DNA of 64,000 bases from Larix kaempferi (Eukaryota > Streptophyta > Pinopsida > Pinales > Pinaceae): the NCBI GenBank assembly GCA_027924585.1, contig BSBM01000423.1:5630001-5694000 (forward strand). The letters are read 5' to 3'. Shown here one piece after another: positions 10,853-23,676 of the stretch. The notes under the pieces were generated by a model. The model searched no databases. It had not been told where the DNA came from and was given only the letters and a program-made list of their open reading frames with translations. Position 1 is the stretch's first letter. Every line of letters starts with the position of its first letter. The position numbers were made by a program, and so were the translations under genes.

Positions 10853-13800
10853 CTAGCAAAACTGTAAAAGTGCATAGACTGCATCATGATCAGTCCAATA
10901 TGCATCAAGTGCACTTAGACTACATTGCATAGGAGGAAAATTTGTCCAAACATGGTCAATAACAGTTTTTGTCTTTGGTCTGTGACAATGTGTTATCTTG
11001 TGTAGCTTTTCTGACTGCATGTACTCCAATAGTTGTCTGCTTCTATGGTTGCTCACATTAATGTCAATGTTGAAGTCACCAATGATTATAATAACACTTT
11101 CCTTATGTATAGATTGACTCTTTGCTAAAACAAGCATCTCAATGACTTTTGAGACACATGCAAATGGAGCAGCATAAACATTGATTACACAAACTGGTTG
11201 AAGAGCATAGAAATCTGAGATGACAACCTCCACTTTCTGGTTTCCAAATGATTTAGTGCTTATGACATTAATTTCCTTTTGTATGCATGATAGGACACCA
11301 TGGAAAAAGTATGCAGAGTGGAGATGGAAACGAGCAAATCCATTATCTACTGGTGGAGTGTTTGTTCTTGTTTCTTGAAAGCAAATCACCATATTTCCCA
11401 TGAGATCTTTATCTTGGACGATGTCATAAACATTTGCTTGCAAGCTACATGTGTTCAAAGTTGCAATTGACAATGTAGATGCACTTGATGGGAACCAGTC
11501 AAAATGAGCTAGTTTCCATGTGGCACCACCCAATAAACGTGTCATTTCATTTGTCACTTTCTTTATAACACGGAAATTCTTTTCTTCTAGTTTGTTGACC
11601 AGAAACAGTGAATCAATTGTTCTCACACGCGATAGTGCTGCGTATACTAGTCCATGTGTTGCTATTCCAGTTAGGTCAAATGCAAGTATATCCAATGTAA
11701 GACCCTGAGCTCTATGTATTGTTCTAGCAAATGCCATTTATATTGGAAATTGATTTCTGACAATTAGTCCACAATGTCTTTTCCTATTTGGTAGTGGTTT
11801 TGCAACACGCAATATTGGTGTCCAATTTGCTGAAATGTCTTTAGAATAAAGTTCATGGAATTTTCTCCTTTACAAACTGCCAATGTTCTGATCTGTAAAT
11901 TCTACCCAAACTACATCTAGCTCTTTTGATTTTTGTGCATATGCCTTTAGTATACCATCTGCACCATTTACAAGCCCATCCTCTATGTTATACTTTCCAA
12001 CGTAGAGCTCAACTAACACATTTCGCTTCATCATGATTTTCATAGGCAAAGTAATAGTTTTGTCATAATGCCTGAATCCCATTTGATTGTTTTCATGTTG
12101 ATCAATGGCTTCAAGAGTTATGAGATCTTCATGTACTAGTTCGAGCATTTTTTCATTATGAAAATGAACCTGTGTATTCTTGTAGAACAGGTATGGAAGT
12201 AAAGGATCTGGTGGTGGGTCTCACCAGCAATGAGAGTTGATATATTCTATGTCTTCATGAGATTGTTCATTTGTTCTCATTCTGTTCAAGATTGCAACAA
12301 AAGTTGTATCTGTTTGACAATTGTCGTGTGTAACTCATAGCATTTGACTTTTTCTTGCCAAAAATTGTAGGGCACTCTTTCCTTGTTGATGATAGGCTCC
12401 TAAAAAATCCAAGAGTCTTGATTGGTTGTGCTTGATAAAGATCACCCACAAAAATAATGTCAATGCCTCCAAAGTATGAAACAGGAGTATGCTTTATTTG
12501 TCATAGCCGTTTGTCAAGCTGGTATAAGAATGTTGCACCTATAAGAGATGCTTCATCAATGAGAAGTACATGCAATCCGTGATAGTGCTTTGTGAAAGTA
12601 TCAAGTTTCTCACTACTTAAAGGAATGTACTATGATTTGTTGAATGGCATTGAAAAGGCAGAATGCAAAGTCACACCTCCAACATTGAAAGTTGCTTTGC
12701 CTGTGTAAGAGCCAATTATTCCTTTAAGTTCAGTAAGGTTATATTCTTCAATGTTGGTGTACAAGCGAACAAGCGATTAGAAGATAGCCCTTGCAACAAA
12801 TGTTTTTCCAGTTCCAGCACCACCAGTGAGAAAAAGATGCAATGGTTCACCTAGATTGTTCTTTTTTTTAGTCAAGATATCACGCACTATTCTTGCTTGT
12901 TCTGTGTTTAACTGTCTTATCATGTTATTAAATTCGATGTTATTCAAAATATTTGGTTGCCTTACAATTTGATAAGGTCTATCAATTGAGCTTTGTATCC
13001 TTTTTGTATTTTGAAAATGAGAAACATCAGAAGCTATGTCATATTGCTCATAACATGTGTCTTTAGAGTGTGAATTTGTTTTGTCCAATGTTTCTTGTTC
13101 TTCAGACACATGTACCTTAAATACTTGTTCTTCACGATTCTCCAGTTTACTTATGGCATCATCAAGGTCCCCCCATGCTAAATTAATTTTGTATGTGAAT
13201 TCTCGTCCATTTTGGCATATTGTTGCTTGCATTCCTAAGTAGGCATCTTTCCAACTTTCATATGCTTGCATCAAAGTACTTTCATCAGTTCGATAAGGTA
13301 CATATAGCATAAGTTGCTCCCTGTAGAAGTTCTCGGCATCTCTATTCTCACCGTATCGCACACTTCGTATGATACATGCTTTAGCAGATTTCCTTCGTTT
13401 CTTTCCCTTTTTTGTATAGCTAGAAGCAAATTTTGCCAAGCAAATGTCTTCAATTGACTCAGGGCGCTGCAAATAGTGATCAATTATTGAAGCGCAAAAT
13501 TTGTCTTCTGAGTCATCAGTTTCTTGTTCCAATTGCTCCGGTCTTTTTAATATTAAAGCTCCATGTTCTTTTGGAGAAGTGTTTATAAAGACACACTTCC
13601 TAGATGAAGTGTTCAATGGTAAGGAAAGCACAATGTAAACAGCTTGTTGTGTAGACATTTGTTGCAAATTCAACAAAGCTTTTCCAAGCCTACCAATTGT
13701 TTCATAGACATTTGTAGCTCTCCTCTGTTGTTCATTTCGTATATGCTTAAATGTAGAAGTTATTGTTTTATCTAGCTTTTTCATATACGAACTACAATAT

Positions 13801-14572
13801 GTTGCTGCAACATATGCATCAAGAACAAATTGGCAATCTGTATTCACCTCCCATACTATTGGAACATGTCTAGCAAAGCTATTTGTCCAAATGTCTGATG
13901 GTCTCCTTTGCAACAGAAGCGTTGTTCTAGTGAGACTACACTGGATTGCATGAATGTATGAGTCTTCTATCAATTGCAAGTTATGCAAGAAAGCACCAAA
14001 TGTGAATGTGTCATCATATACAACAGATTGCAAAGTGGCAAATATGAGTTTTGCATCTTCTTTGATAGCTTCATTTCCAGCTTGTATGGGTTCAAGGATT
14101 GTTGTTCTTTTCATTGGCAGAATTGGGAAGTTGAATCGGCATTATGCATTCCTTCGTTTCTTGCAAGCCATTGTGTGATGGTGTCTATGGATTTTTTTTA
14201 ATTCTTCTGTAAGCATTGTGGAATCACAAGAAATGAACTTGTCAACAAAATTCTCTATTTCAGAATTTCTATTTTTTCCATATATCGGTGCATTCTTAAT
14301 CCATAGCAATCCATGATCATGTTGGCTTCCTCTATTTTGGAATTCTGTCACGGAAAAGTGGTATGCAATCTCACCATAGTATTTGTGATCATTGCAAATA
14401 AGATGACGCAAAGCATTCATCCTATTTTTGTAATAGCGAACACAAGTTACTGGGTCATTTCTAACCAAGCATGCAATGTCATCACCATCTATCTTGTCAA
14501 CATAAGACATAGTATTCAATTGTCTAATTTGTTTCAATGCTTTTACCAATGGTTCCCAACGATGTTCTGCAC
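10853..14572 (-). pseudogene. Helentron Rep (C-part) - PIF1 helicase - EEP endonuclease
   Basis: Downstream part of a Helitron-type replication initiator, cut off from its N-terminus by the transposon at 14577. It opens with SAEHRWEPLVKALKQ. The HUH nuclease motif follows at RGSQHDHGLLW (about 14310). SF1/PIF1 helicase Walker A is GGAGTGKT (about 12,800-12,825), Walker B region VLLIDEASLIGA (near 12,560), the GDLYQAQP motif (near 12,440), and motif VI YAALSRVR (about 11,620-11,645). The frame continues directly into an endonuclease/exonuclease/phosphatase domain: ATLNTCSL, CFQET, GDFNIDI and TDHDAVYAL, which keep the usual Asn, Glu, Asp/Asn and Asp-His positions. Stops interrupt the frame (for example near 14142 and 12777). 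One frame change lies between 12267 and 12148. Rep nicks and joins single strands, helicase unwinds; the EEP part is expected to cut target or donor DNA. Inactive as it stands. Confidence 0.85.
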
Positions 14573-14576
14573 TACT
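14573..14576. repeat. Target site duplication, left (TACT)
   Basis: TACT directly before the left inverted repeat matches TACT at 32792-32795 directly after the right one. Removing the transposon and one TACT rejoins the Rep reading frame (TFS followed by SAEH), which supports this boundary. Confidence 0.85.
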
Positions 14577-14606
14577 GGGTCAGTGCAAGCTAATGAGGGT
14601 CACTTT
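14577..14606 (+). repeat. Left terminal inverted repeat of the 18.2-kb transposon
   Basis: Starts GGGTCAGTGCAAG and continues to ATGAGGGTCACTTT at 14593-14606. 25 of 30 bases match the reverse complement of 32762-32791. After a 9-base indel the match resumes with AGATGCAAT (14616-14624). Confidence 0.88.
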
Positions 14607-14837
14607 TGGCACGTTAGATGCAATAGAAAACTGAAAAAGCAGGCATCCCTCAACTTACTTGGATTTTTTGATTTACTTACAGAAAATATCTTGCATTGAG
14701 TAAAAAAGATGAAAGGTAGGAAATTGAATCACGTTTCTGAATATATAACTTTTATGTATTGAAAATTTGCATAGCTATGTCAAGTTTCATTTTTCCTAAC
14801 AGACACTTTTTATTTTTCAGGCAAATGATAAGGTATA

Positions 14838-15180
14838 TGTTTTTGTGGGTAGAGCCTTTGAGGGCCTAAATGATGGAATCAAGCTACAAAAATCGGCATG
14901 CATGTAGAGAACACATAGCACTTGTGCGTCATTATTTTTCGAAAATTAAATTAGTAATTTTATAATTTTTTTATAATTGTCTAAGTGATCAAACCTCAAA
15001 AATAGTACCTCTTTTGTGGGTAGAGCCTTTGAAGGTCTTAATGCAAAAATATTGAAATGGGTTTTTCATAGAACGTGGAGGTTAGTGTCCTCTTGTGCAC
15101 CATACAATTTTTTTTCGAAATGATTAAGAATTGAAAAAGTTATGGAAGAAACACTAACAATGTGTTTCACGAGTTAAGGA
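14838..15180. repeat. Subterminal direct repeat, 171-bp period, two diverged copies
   Basis: TTTTGTGGGTAGAGCCTTTG at 14841 recurs at 15012. Both copies continue with TAGAGAACA/TAGAACGTG, CTTGTGC and a TTTTTCGAAA stretch. Located in the left arm of the transposon, before the first palindrome array. Confidence 0.75.
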
Positions 15181-15510
15181 GGTAGGACAGAAAAGAAATT
15201 GAAAGAAAATAGAAAAAAATAATATTTCAAAATAAAAGTTACATATTTGGAATCTGCAGAAAAAATGCTATTTGTGTCTAAGATTCTGTCAAAAATGACT
15301 GTGTGTAGCATATTGTAACGAGTGGCTAAGCACAGGCTTCTCCAGAAACTGGAAGAAATACCCAATTAGCTTTGGTTTTTCATTAACATAGCACAGGTTT
15401 GGAATTACCGAAGCAAACTCCAAAGCATACACATAGGATTATTGTTGACATGTGAGCATGTGACTTGGCCTGTTTAAATTCAAAAATATTGCCGCGCTTT
15501 TAGATTTAAA

Positions 15511-15630
15511 TAACGCGTACGTGTTATATAACTAAATAACGCGTGCGCGTTATATCACTACTTAACGCGTGCGCGTTATATAACTACATAACACGTACGC
15601 GTTATATAGTTACAAAACGCGCTCGCGTTA
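15511..15630. repeat. Palindrome array A, five 26-bp units
   Basis: Sixteen-base palindromes of the form TAACGCGTRCGCGTTA start at 15511, 15537, 15563, 15589 and 15615, an exact 26-bp step. Each holds two ACGCGT-like boxes. The 10-base spacers carry TAACTA or TAGTTA, which are reverse complements and extend the symmetry. CG-rich boxes stand out against AT-rich DNA. Likely protein-binding sites in the left arm of the transposon; this role is inferred. Confidence 0.95.
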
Positions 15631-15639
15631 TTCAAATCA

Positions 15640-16400
15640 TAAAATACATGTTTAAGACTTGAGAAAGAGGGGGTGTGGAAATCAAGGGAATTTTTGTTTA
15701 ATATTTGAGAAGGGGTGGGGAAGGGTCAAGGGAATCTATGGTTAATATTTAATAGGGGTGGGAAAGGGTCAAGGGCTTAGAAGGATGTTGGAAGCTTGAG
15801 TGGGGAGAGATGAAGGGAATGAGAACATGATGGGCTACAGGGGGTGAAGGGAAGTGGAGCTTGAGAGCACTATTAGGAGTAGAATAGGTTCTGAAGAGGT
15901 ATAGGGTTAGAAGTTGAAAGTGAGACTTGAGTGACAAGGGGGAATGGATGGAGGAAAGGGGGATGTGAGAGAGAAATAAAGAATACAAGGGGGGGAGAGA
16001 CATAGAGCGAGGGAGGGAGAGGGACAATGGGGAGGAATGGATTTGGAGGGAGTGAGAGATAGATGGGGATAGAATGAAATAAGAGATAGGAAGGGAGGGA
16101 CAGAAAGTGTTGGTGGGAGACATGCAGAGAGTGGTGGCGATGGAGAGAGAGGGAGTGATGGAGAGATTGGGATAGGTTGAGGGAAAGATGAGGGAGGGAT
16201 AGAAGGTGAGAGACAGGCAATGAGAGAGGGAGGGAGAGAAGGTAGGGTGAGGGATGGAGGGAGAAAGTTGGAGATAGATATGGATGGAGGGGGGATGGGT
16301 TTGAGAATGGAAAGTGACATAATGTGTATGTATGTGTGTGTGTTTGAGAGAGAGAGAGAGAGATTGATGGTTGGGGAGAGAGAGACTAGAGGGAGTTGTG
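15640..16400. repeat. Purine-rich (GGGA/GAGA) tract
   Basis: About 760 bp in which the plus strand is mostly G and A (GAGAGAGGGAGGGA-like runs), ending in a perfect GA run near 16348. The long minus-strand frames here consist only of Ser, Pro, Leu and His from the repeat and are not genes. Sits directly before the TCA satellite. Confidence 0.85.
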
Positions 16401-16476
16401 AGCATCATATTCTCCATCAGCATCATATTCTTCATCATCATCATCTTCATGACCATCATCGTCATCATCAACATCT

Positions 16477-16507
<31 letters not shown>

Positions 16508-16774
16508 CATATTCCTCATCAAATCAACATCTCCATCATCATTATCATCATCATGGTCATCATCTAAACATCACCATCATCATCACCATCACCATCATCA
16601 TCAAAATCTTCATCGTCATCACCATCACCATCACCATCACCATCACCATATTCATCATCATTGTCATCTCTAGGTTCCCCATCAACATCAACATCTCCAT
16701 CATCATCATCTTCTTCATCATCATCATCTTCATCACACTCATCATCATCATCAACATCTTCATCATCAACATCT

Positions 16775-16805
<31 letters not shown>

Positions 16806-17286
16806 CATCTTCCTTGAATCAGATCAACATATCCATCATGTCACCATCATCTTCTTCATCATCATCTAAACATCACCATCACCATCACCATCATCATCAT
16901 CATCTTCATCATCATTACCATCACCATCATCATCAACATCTTCATTGTCATCACCATCATCATCATCATCATTGGCATTTGTAGGTTCCTCATCAACATC
17001 TCCATCATTATCATCTTCTCCATCATCATCATCTTCATCACCATCATCATCAGCATCAACATCTTCATCATCATCACCATAATCATCATCTTCATCGCCA
17101 TCAGGTCAACATCTCCATCATCATCATCTTCTTCATCATCTTCACCATCATCATCATCATCATCATCTTCATCGCCATCTCCATCATCTCCATCATCTCC
17201 ATCATCATCACCATCACCATCATCATCATCTTCATGACCATAAACATCTTCATCATCATTGTCATCTCCCCCTTCCTCATCAACAT

Positions 17287-17318
<32 letters not shown>

Positions 17319-17577
17319 CCATATGAACATCACCATCACCATCATCGTCAACATCTTCATCATCATCATCATCATCATCATCAGCAGCAGCATCATCATC
17401 AAAATCTTCATCGTCATCACCATCACCATCTTCATCATCATTGTCATCTCTAGGTTCCCCATCAACACATCTCCATCATAGTCATCTTCTTCATCATCAT
17501 CATCTTCATCACCATCATCATCGTAATCTTCTTCATCATCATCATCTTCATCACCATCATCATCGTCATCAACATCT

Positions 17578-17608
<31 letters not shown>

Positions 17609-17658
17609 CATCTTCCTCATCAGATCAACATCTCCATCATGTCACCATCATCTTCATC

Positions 17659-17696
<38 letters not shown>

Positions 17697-18076
17697 TACC
17701 AACACCATCATCATCAACATCTTCATCGTCATCACCATCATCATTGGCATCTGTAGGTTCCTCATCAACATCTCCATCATCGTCATCATTGGCATCTGCA
17801 GGTTCCTCATCAACATATCCATCATCGTCATTTTCTCCATCATCATCACCATCATCACCATCATGATCTTCTGAACATCATCATGATCATCATCTAAACA
17901 TCACCATCACCATCATCGTCAACATCTTCAGCATCATCATCAAAATCTTCATCGTCATCACCGTCACCATCTTCATCATCATTATCATCTCTAGGTTCCC
18001 CATCAACACATCTCCATCATCATCATCTTCTTCATCATCATCATCTTCATCACCGTCATCATCGTCATCAACATCT

Positions 18077-18107
<31 letters not shown>

Positions 18108-18569
18108 CTTCCTCATCAGATCAACATCTCCATCATGTCACCATCATCTTCATCATCATCATCATCATCATCATTACCAGCACCATCATCATCAACATCT
18201 TCATCGTCATCACCATCATCATTGGCATCTGTAGGTTCCTCATCAACATCTCCATCATCATCATCATTGGCATCTGCAGGTTCCTCATCAACATATCCAT
18301 TATTGTCATTTTCTCCATCATCATCACCATCATCACCATCATGATCTTCTAAACATCATCATGATCATCATCTAAACATCACCATCACCATCATCATCAA
18401 CATCTTCATCATCATCGCCATCAGCATCATCATCAAAATCTTCATCGTCATCACCGTCACCATCTTCATCATCATTGTCATCTCTAGGTTCCCCATCAAC
18501 ACATCTCCATCATCATCATCTTCTTCATCATCATCATCTTCATCACCGTCATCATCGTCATCAACATCT

Positions 18570-18600
<31 letters not shown>

Positions 18601-19395
18601 CTTCCTCATCAGATCAACATCTCCATCATGTCACCATCATCTTCATCATCATCATCATCATCATCATTACCAGCACCATCATCATCAACATCTTCATCGT
18701 CATCACCATCATCATTGGCATCTGTAGGTTCCTCATCAACATCTCCATCATCATCATCATTGGCATCTGCAGGTTCCTCATCAACATATCCATCATTGTC
18801 ATTTTCTCCATCATCATCACCATCATCACCATCATGATCTTCCGAACATCATCATGATCATCATCTAAACATCACCATCACCATCATCGTCAACATCTTC
18901 ATCATCATCGCCATCAGCATCATCATCAAAATCTTCATCGTCATCACCATCGCCATCACCATCACCATCACCATCTTCATCATCATTGTCATCTCTAGGT
19001 TCCCCATCAACACAACATCTCCATCATCATCATCTTCTTCATCATCATCATCTTCATCTCCATCATCGTCCTCATCAACATCTTCATCATCATCACCATC
19101 ATCACCATCATCATCATCATCTTCCTCATCATATCAACATCTCCATCATGTCACCATCATCTTCATCATCATCATCATCACCATCATCATCAACATCTTC
19201 ATCACCATCATCATCAACATCTTCATCATCATTACCATCATCTTCATCAACATTATCATCTTTATCATCTTCATCTGCATCATGATCATCTTCATTGTCA
19301 TCACCCTCCTCCTCCTCATCATCTTTATCATCTTCATCTACATCATGATCATCTTCATTATCATCACCCTCCTCCTCCTCATCATCTTGTGCACT
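16401..19395. repeat. TCA/ATC microsatellite, 3 kb, with higher-order repeats
   Basis: Almost entirely TCATCA and close variants (TCATCACCA, TCATCTTCA). Inserted phrases such as TCTCTAGGTTCCCCATCAAC recur near 16666, 17447, 17987, 18480 and 18990, and TTGGCATCTGTAGGTTCC also recurs. This gives a higher-order unit of about 490-540 bp for the last copies. The frames rich in Met, His or Ser on either strand are by-products. Not a gene. Confidence 0.95.
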
Positions 19396-19439
19396 TATGC
19401 ACTTAGGGATTAATGTTTAGAAGAGGGTCTAAAGGCCTT

Positions 19440-19720
19440 TATGGGGGAGGGGCTCTAGGAACAAGGTAAGACAGAGAGGGCAGGAGGGAGGGATAAAGGC
19501 GTAGAGGGTTAGTGATTAAGGGAGAAGAAGGGAGAGAGTGCTATAGGGAGGGATAATGACGAAGATAAAGAGAAGGTGGAGAGATGGAGAGTGGGGTGGT
19601 AGAGACATGGATGAAGGGAGAGAAAGAAACATGAAAGAAACATGTAGGGAGAATGAGGGACAGATATTTAGAAAGAGATAGGGGGTATCTAGGGATTATT
19701 GGGAGAGAGCTAGGGGGTAT
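19440..19720. repeat. Second purine-rich tract
   Basis: GGGAGGGATAAAG, GGAGAGATGGAGAG and similar purine runs on the plus strand mirror the tract before the TCA satellite. The satellite is therefore bracketed by two related purine tracts. Confidence 0.8.
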
Positions 19721-19829
19721 TGAACCATACAAAACATTTGTTTTGTATGCAATCATATAAATTATTAGTTTTCTTTGATTTTGTTCGTTGCCCTAGCCGT
19801 GCACCTAACCTATTAATTGTGCTTGACTA

Positions 19830-19897
19830 TATCGCGTTCGCGTTTTTTCACTACATATCGCGCACGCGTTTTGTATTTATATAACGCGTACGCGTTT
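19830..19897. repeat. Palindrome array B, three 26-bp units
   Basis: Units start at 19830 (TATCGCGTTCGCGTTT), 19856 (TATCGCGCACGCGTTT) and 19882 (TAACGCGTACGCGTTT), again exactly 26 bp apart. The array lies about 430 bp before the start of the transposase-like gene, so it could act in its promoter. It could also be the continuation of array A, split by the satellite block. Confidence 0.93.
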
Positions 19898-20323
19898 TGC
19901 AACTCCAGAAATAATGGCCTGTTGCTGTCCGAGAGCAACTTCTCTCTGTCCGAACGAAAGCAATAATCCCGCGATTTTTCGAACAGCACGAGCCCGCGTC
20001 TGAAAATTTTCACATTCTACACCAACTCCATCATTTTTTTTATGCAGGTGCAGCATTGAGGACATCTTTCATGGTTGCTCACTGTGATGTTGGGTTATAT
20101 GGCCATATTTGAAGAAAATAATTAGCAAGCTTGAAGAATCTCCAATTGAAGAACATCAAAGATAAGGCCTTTGAAAGATTCATTTTGCTTATATTTGAGG
20201 AGCACACAAGATAAGATATCAAGCTTCAAGACCAACAAGGAAGAACTTCCATTTGCTTATTATTGAAGAGCTTGTAATTGAGGAGCAACAAAAACAAACT
20301 ATATTGAATTGATCATTGTGGTG

Positions 20324-23300
20324 ATGGGGAATGCACGTAACCGAGTAAACAAATCAACAAGGAAGAAGAGATCTCAAGAAGTCATTGAAGAAGAGAAAGA
20401 AAAGAAAAGAATATACATGATGAGTCGGAGGCTTTCTTTGGAAACTAATCCAAATCCAATTGTAGAGGATACCATGGTTCATCCTATTAATCCACGACAA
20501 GAGGGACCTTCAATTTCCACAATAGTTGTTGAACAAGCACCCCATGGAAGTAATCAAGAAGCAAAACGTAGGTGCTCATTAGGGGATGTTTCAATTCCCA
20601 CTTCAAGTCAAAGTGATAAGTTACCATCTCAAGATGAAGCTCACGAAGAAACACCCGATTTGCTATCTGGATGTGGTTATACAAGCGATGAAGTCAGAGA
20701 GGCGTTGGACATTTTGCCTACTGTTGAAGAAGAGAATGTTATCCACACCATCGATGAGGATGTTGGACTTCCACAAGGGGATGTTGGACTTCCACAGACC
20801 ATGGATGAGGATGTTGGACTTCCACCATCCAACTACCAGGAAGAGAATGAAGGACACCAAGCTACTACTGCAACGCCAGAGCGTCTTGGTGATGCGCTAC
20901 ATGGTACAATTCCAACCCCCTTACCTTCATTAGCAAGCACACGTCGAAGAACTCCGAAGCGTATACAGGTTGATGAAAGACTTATGAATTCCATTGAAGG
21001 TACGCTATCTAAACGTAGTATTTCTTATCAAACTCAACAGATACTTGATAAATATTTTGTTTCTAAATGTGATGGAGATAAATGTAGATTATTTTTATCA
21101 TTGTTAAAATCTAGGAGCATGAATGTTGTTAGGAAAAAGTTAGGGATAAAGATGATAAAGAATTCTGAACCAAGTTCTCATATAGTTAAAATCCTAGTAG
21201 ATGCATTTGGTAAAATTGGTAAGAACACACGTTCAAAGGACCGCAATGCTGCTCGTCGTGTGTTGTCACAATCAATTGCAGATAAGAACACCAGGGCCCT
21301 TCGTATTCTCAGGCCTACATCCGAACTAGTTAATTTGAATGTAAAAACCCTCTGTAGGTATTCTATTAGAAGAGAACATCTTGACACAACCGATCAGACA
21401 GATTTTTGGGCCTTTGTTGGTCGGTTGCCACGTCGTGACATGAAGCTAGTTGATGCAGTAAAGGGACTAGTGCACAGTTTTTGGCATGATCACACAAGGC
21501 CTTCTTCAAACCGAAAGGATGTACTAAAACTAAGAAGGGGTTCAAAGGATCGTGAACCACATACTAAGCATCTTCTTGATATAACACAGATAGAGCTTTA
21601 CAAGAAATTTAAGATTGAGCATAGACAATTGAACTTGGGGCAAAGATCTTTTGAGAAATGTAAGCCATGGTATGTTAGAATAAATACTCTTCGTAACACT
21701 TGTTGTTGTAGATACCATGTAGAATATGAATATTACTATGAAACATTTTTGTACATTCGTCGTGTGTTGCATACTAACATTGTGCAGGATTTCTCCATGA
21801 TAATACCACCGACTTCATCAAGAGAATTCATTCATAGCATCATGTGCAATAGGCCCGAGGGGCAAACATACTATGCAAAATCTTGTTTGGATGGAACATG
21901 CTCCAACTGTGCTGAAATGGCATTATTGAGCCAATGTATGCACGAGAATGGAGACAGTGAATTTGGGAAAATGGTTACAGACATGAAAAGTTTCAAATAT
22001 ATCAACTATGAAATAGTCCCAGGGAAAGAAAGCAAAAAAATACAATTGGTGACATCTCAGGTATGCATTTATATCTATAAAATTATGTTGTAACGGTTAC
22101 ATTTCAATCCTTACTTACAACAAAAAACTGACATTGAGATCATTTTGTGTCACCAGGTACAAGTTAGTGACTTCATCAAGGAATTTATTGAAAAGACACA
22201 TCAATATGTTCAGCATGTCCACGTGGCACGATGGCAGGATGAGAAGTTTAGAATATGCAGAGATACATTTCCCCTTGGTACTATACTTTCAGTTGTTGAT
22301 TTTGCCGAGAACTACACTCTGCAACCTCAAAATGAGATCCAAAGTCAGTATTATCACTCTGAGTAGGTTTCCTTGATGGTCCATATCACATATAGGCATG
22401 GCCCAAATAGCACTGAAGAGCAAAGAGAAATTCTGAAGGAATATCACTTCTACATAAGTGATGATAGGTGCCACGACTTCCACTATGTACGTCATTGCTT
22501 CATCATGTTCTATGATCACTTGAAGGGAAGGAACATACAGATGGACCGACACTGGATTTGGTCTGATGGGTGTGCTGGTCAGTTCAAAAATGCACGCATA
22601 TTTCAGTGGTTGTGTTCATTGCATAAAAACTACAAAGTGCCACATATGTGGAACTATTTTGAGACTGGGCATGGTAAAGGAGAGCATGATGGAGCTGGAG
22701 CATGTGTCAAAACAGCCCTACGAAGAGAGGAATTGAAAGTATCTACAGAATCTACTATTCTAAATGCTCAATCTATAGTCAGGTGGTGCACGTCAGTAAT
22801 GGGAGAGGAATCAACTATGCGAGTAGAATCCACAAGAAAGAGACATGTGGAGAGATTTTTTTGGGAGGTGGTAGGCATAGATCGTTCACATGCATGGGAA
22901 TGCAAGACTGTGCCTGTGACTCGTGGCTTTCATTCGGTTCGAAGCTCTGATAACCCAGTATTTGAAATTTGGACCAGAAAACTCGCTTGTTTTTGCCCGC
23001 CTTGTTGTGATGGTGACTGGGATGGGTGTGAATCATTGGATTGGGTTGATGGATGGGATCGCATATCACTTCCACTTGATCAGCGTGCAATTGTTGAGTT
23101 AACTCCGTTGGAAGAAGACCAATCATCTATTTCTGCAGATTTTGATCATGTCTCAGACCTTGTACAACCCGGTATGATGCATTTCCTTAACATTTTTTGT
23201 TTGTTTACGTAGTCTTCAAATGCACATTAATGGCCTTGTATCGCACGAAAAATATTTTGATCATATACCTACAATCATATAATGCAGGGCACATATACGC

Positions 23301-23676
23301 AGTGGTTGCCTCAAAAGATACTAAATGGGGTGATGAATACTGGTTGGCACACTGTATAGATGGAAAGAAAACCCTCATTGTGTCCATGACTGACGATGAA
23401 AACAACCACTTTCCAACTGGGTCTATGGTTGTTAAAGGTGAATACTTGACACGGGACAGCAATGGAAGAAAGAAGCGTGGATATGTTTACAGGGATTACA
23501 AACCAGGTGCAAGTGTGTATCACTTTACCAACTTAATCATTGGCACAAACCTTCAGGTACGAACAATGCCTAGTCGAAATACATCGAAGGTACGCTACTT
23601 CTTACCGGATACAGAGCACGAGAGACTAATGGAGACCATCAGTATAAGAGATGATCCGGAGGGCTTGGTTGTATGA
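20324..23676 (+). pseudogene. Three-exon transposase-like gene of the 18.2-kb element, one nonsense codon
   Basis: Exons 20324-22060, 22157-23171 and 23288-23676 join in frame through GT-AG introns of 96 and 116 bp, giving about 1046 codons. I chose the ATG at 20324; upstream in-frame codons lack another ATG. The N-terminus is basic (STRKKRSQEV) and followed by an acidic stretch with a short repeat, DEDVGLP (codons about 145-170). A Cys-rich region follows (NTCCCRYH; CLDGTCSNC). Exon 2 holds WSDGCAGQFKN (Asp about 716) and HGKGEHDGAGACVK (His about 751, Asp about 757). That pair marks a widespread eukaryotic transposon protein family that I take to be DDE-like. Exon 3 (YAVVASKDTKWGDEYWLAHC) is like the small C-terminal domain of that family. 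One in-frame TAG at 22364 replaces a likely CAG (HSE-stop-VSLMV), so the copy is probably dead. It sits within the inverted repeats and downstream of array B. Confidence 0.8.

Noticed and set aside
15511-15630. CRISPR-like array
   Set aside because: Regular spacing, but the units are short palindromes with similar 10-bp spacers in a plant transposon, not repeats with unique spacers.
15749-16522. Long minus-strand frame of 257 codons rich in Ser, Pro, Leu and His
   Set aside because: It is a by-product of the purine-rich tract; parallel long frames exist in other phases, and no domain is visible.
16560-19337. Many Met-, His- or Ser-rich frames on both strands
   Set aside because: All come from the TCA microsatellite, which lacks stops in several frames.
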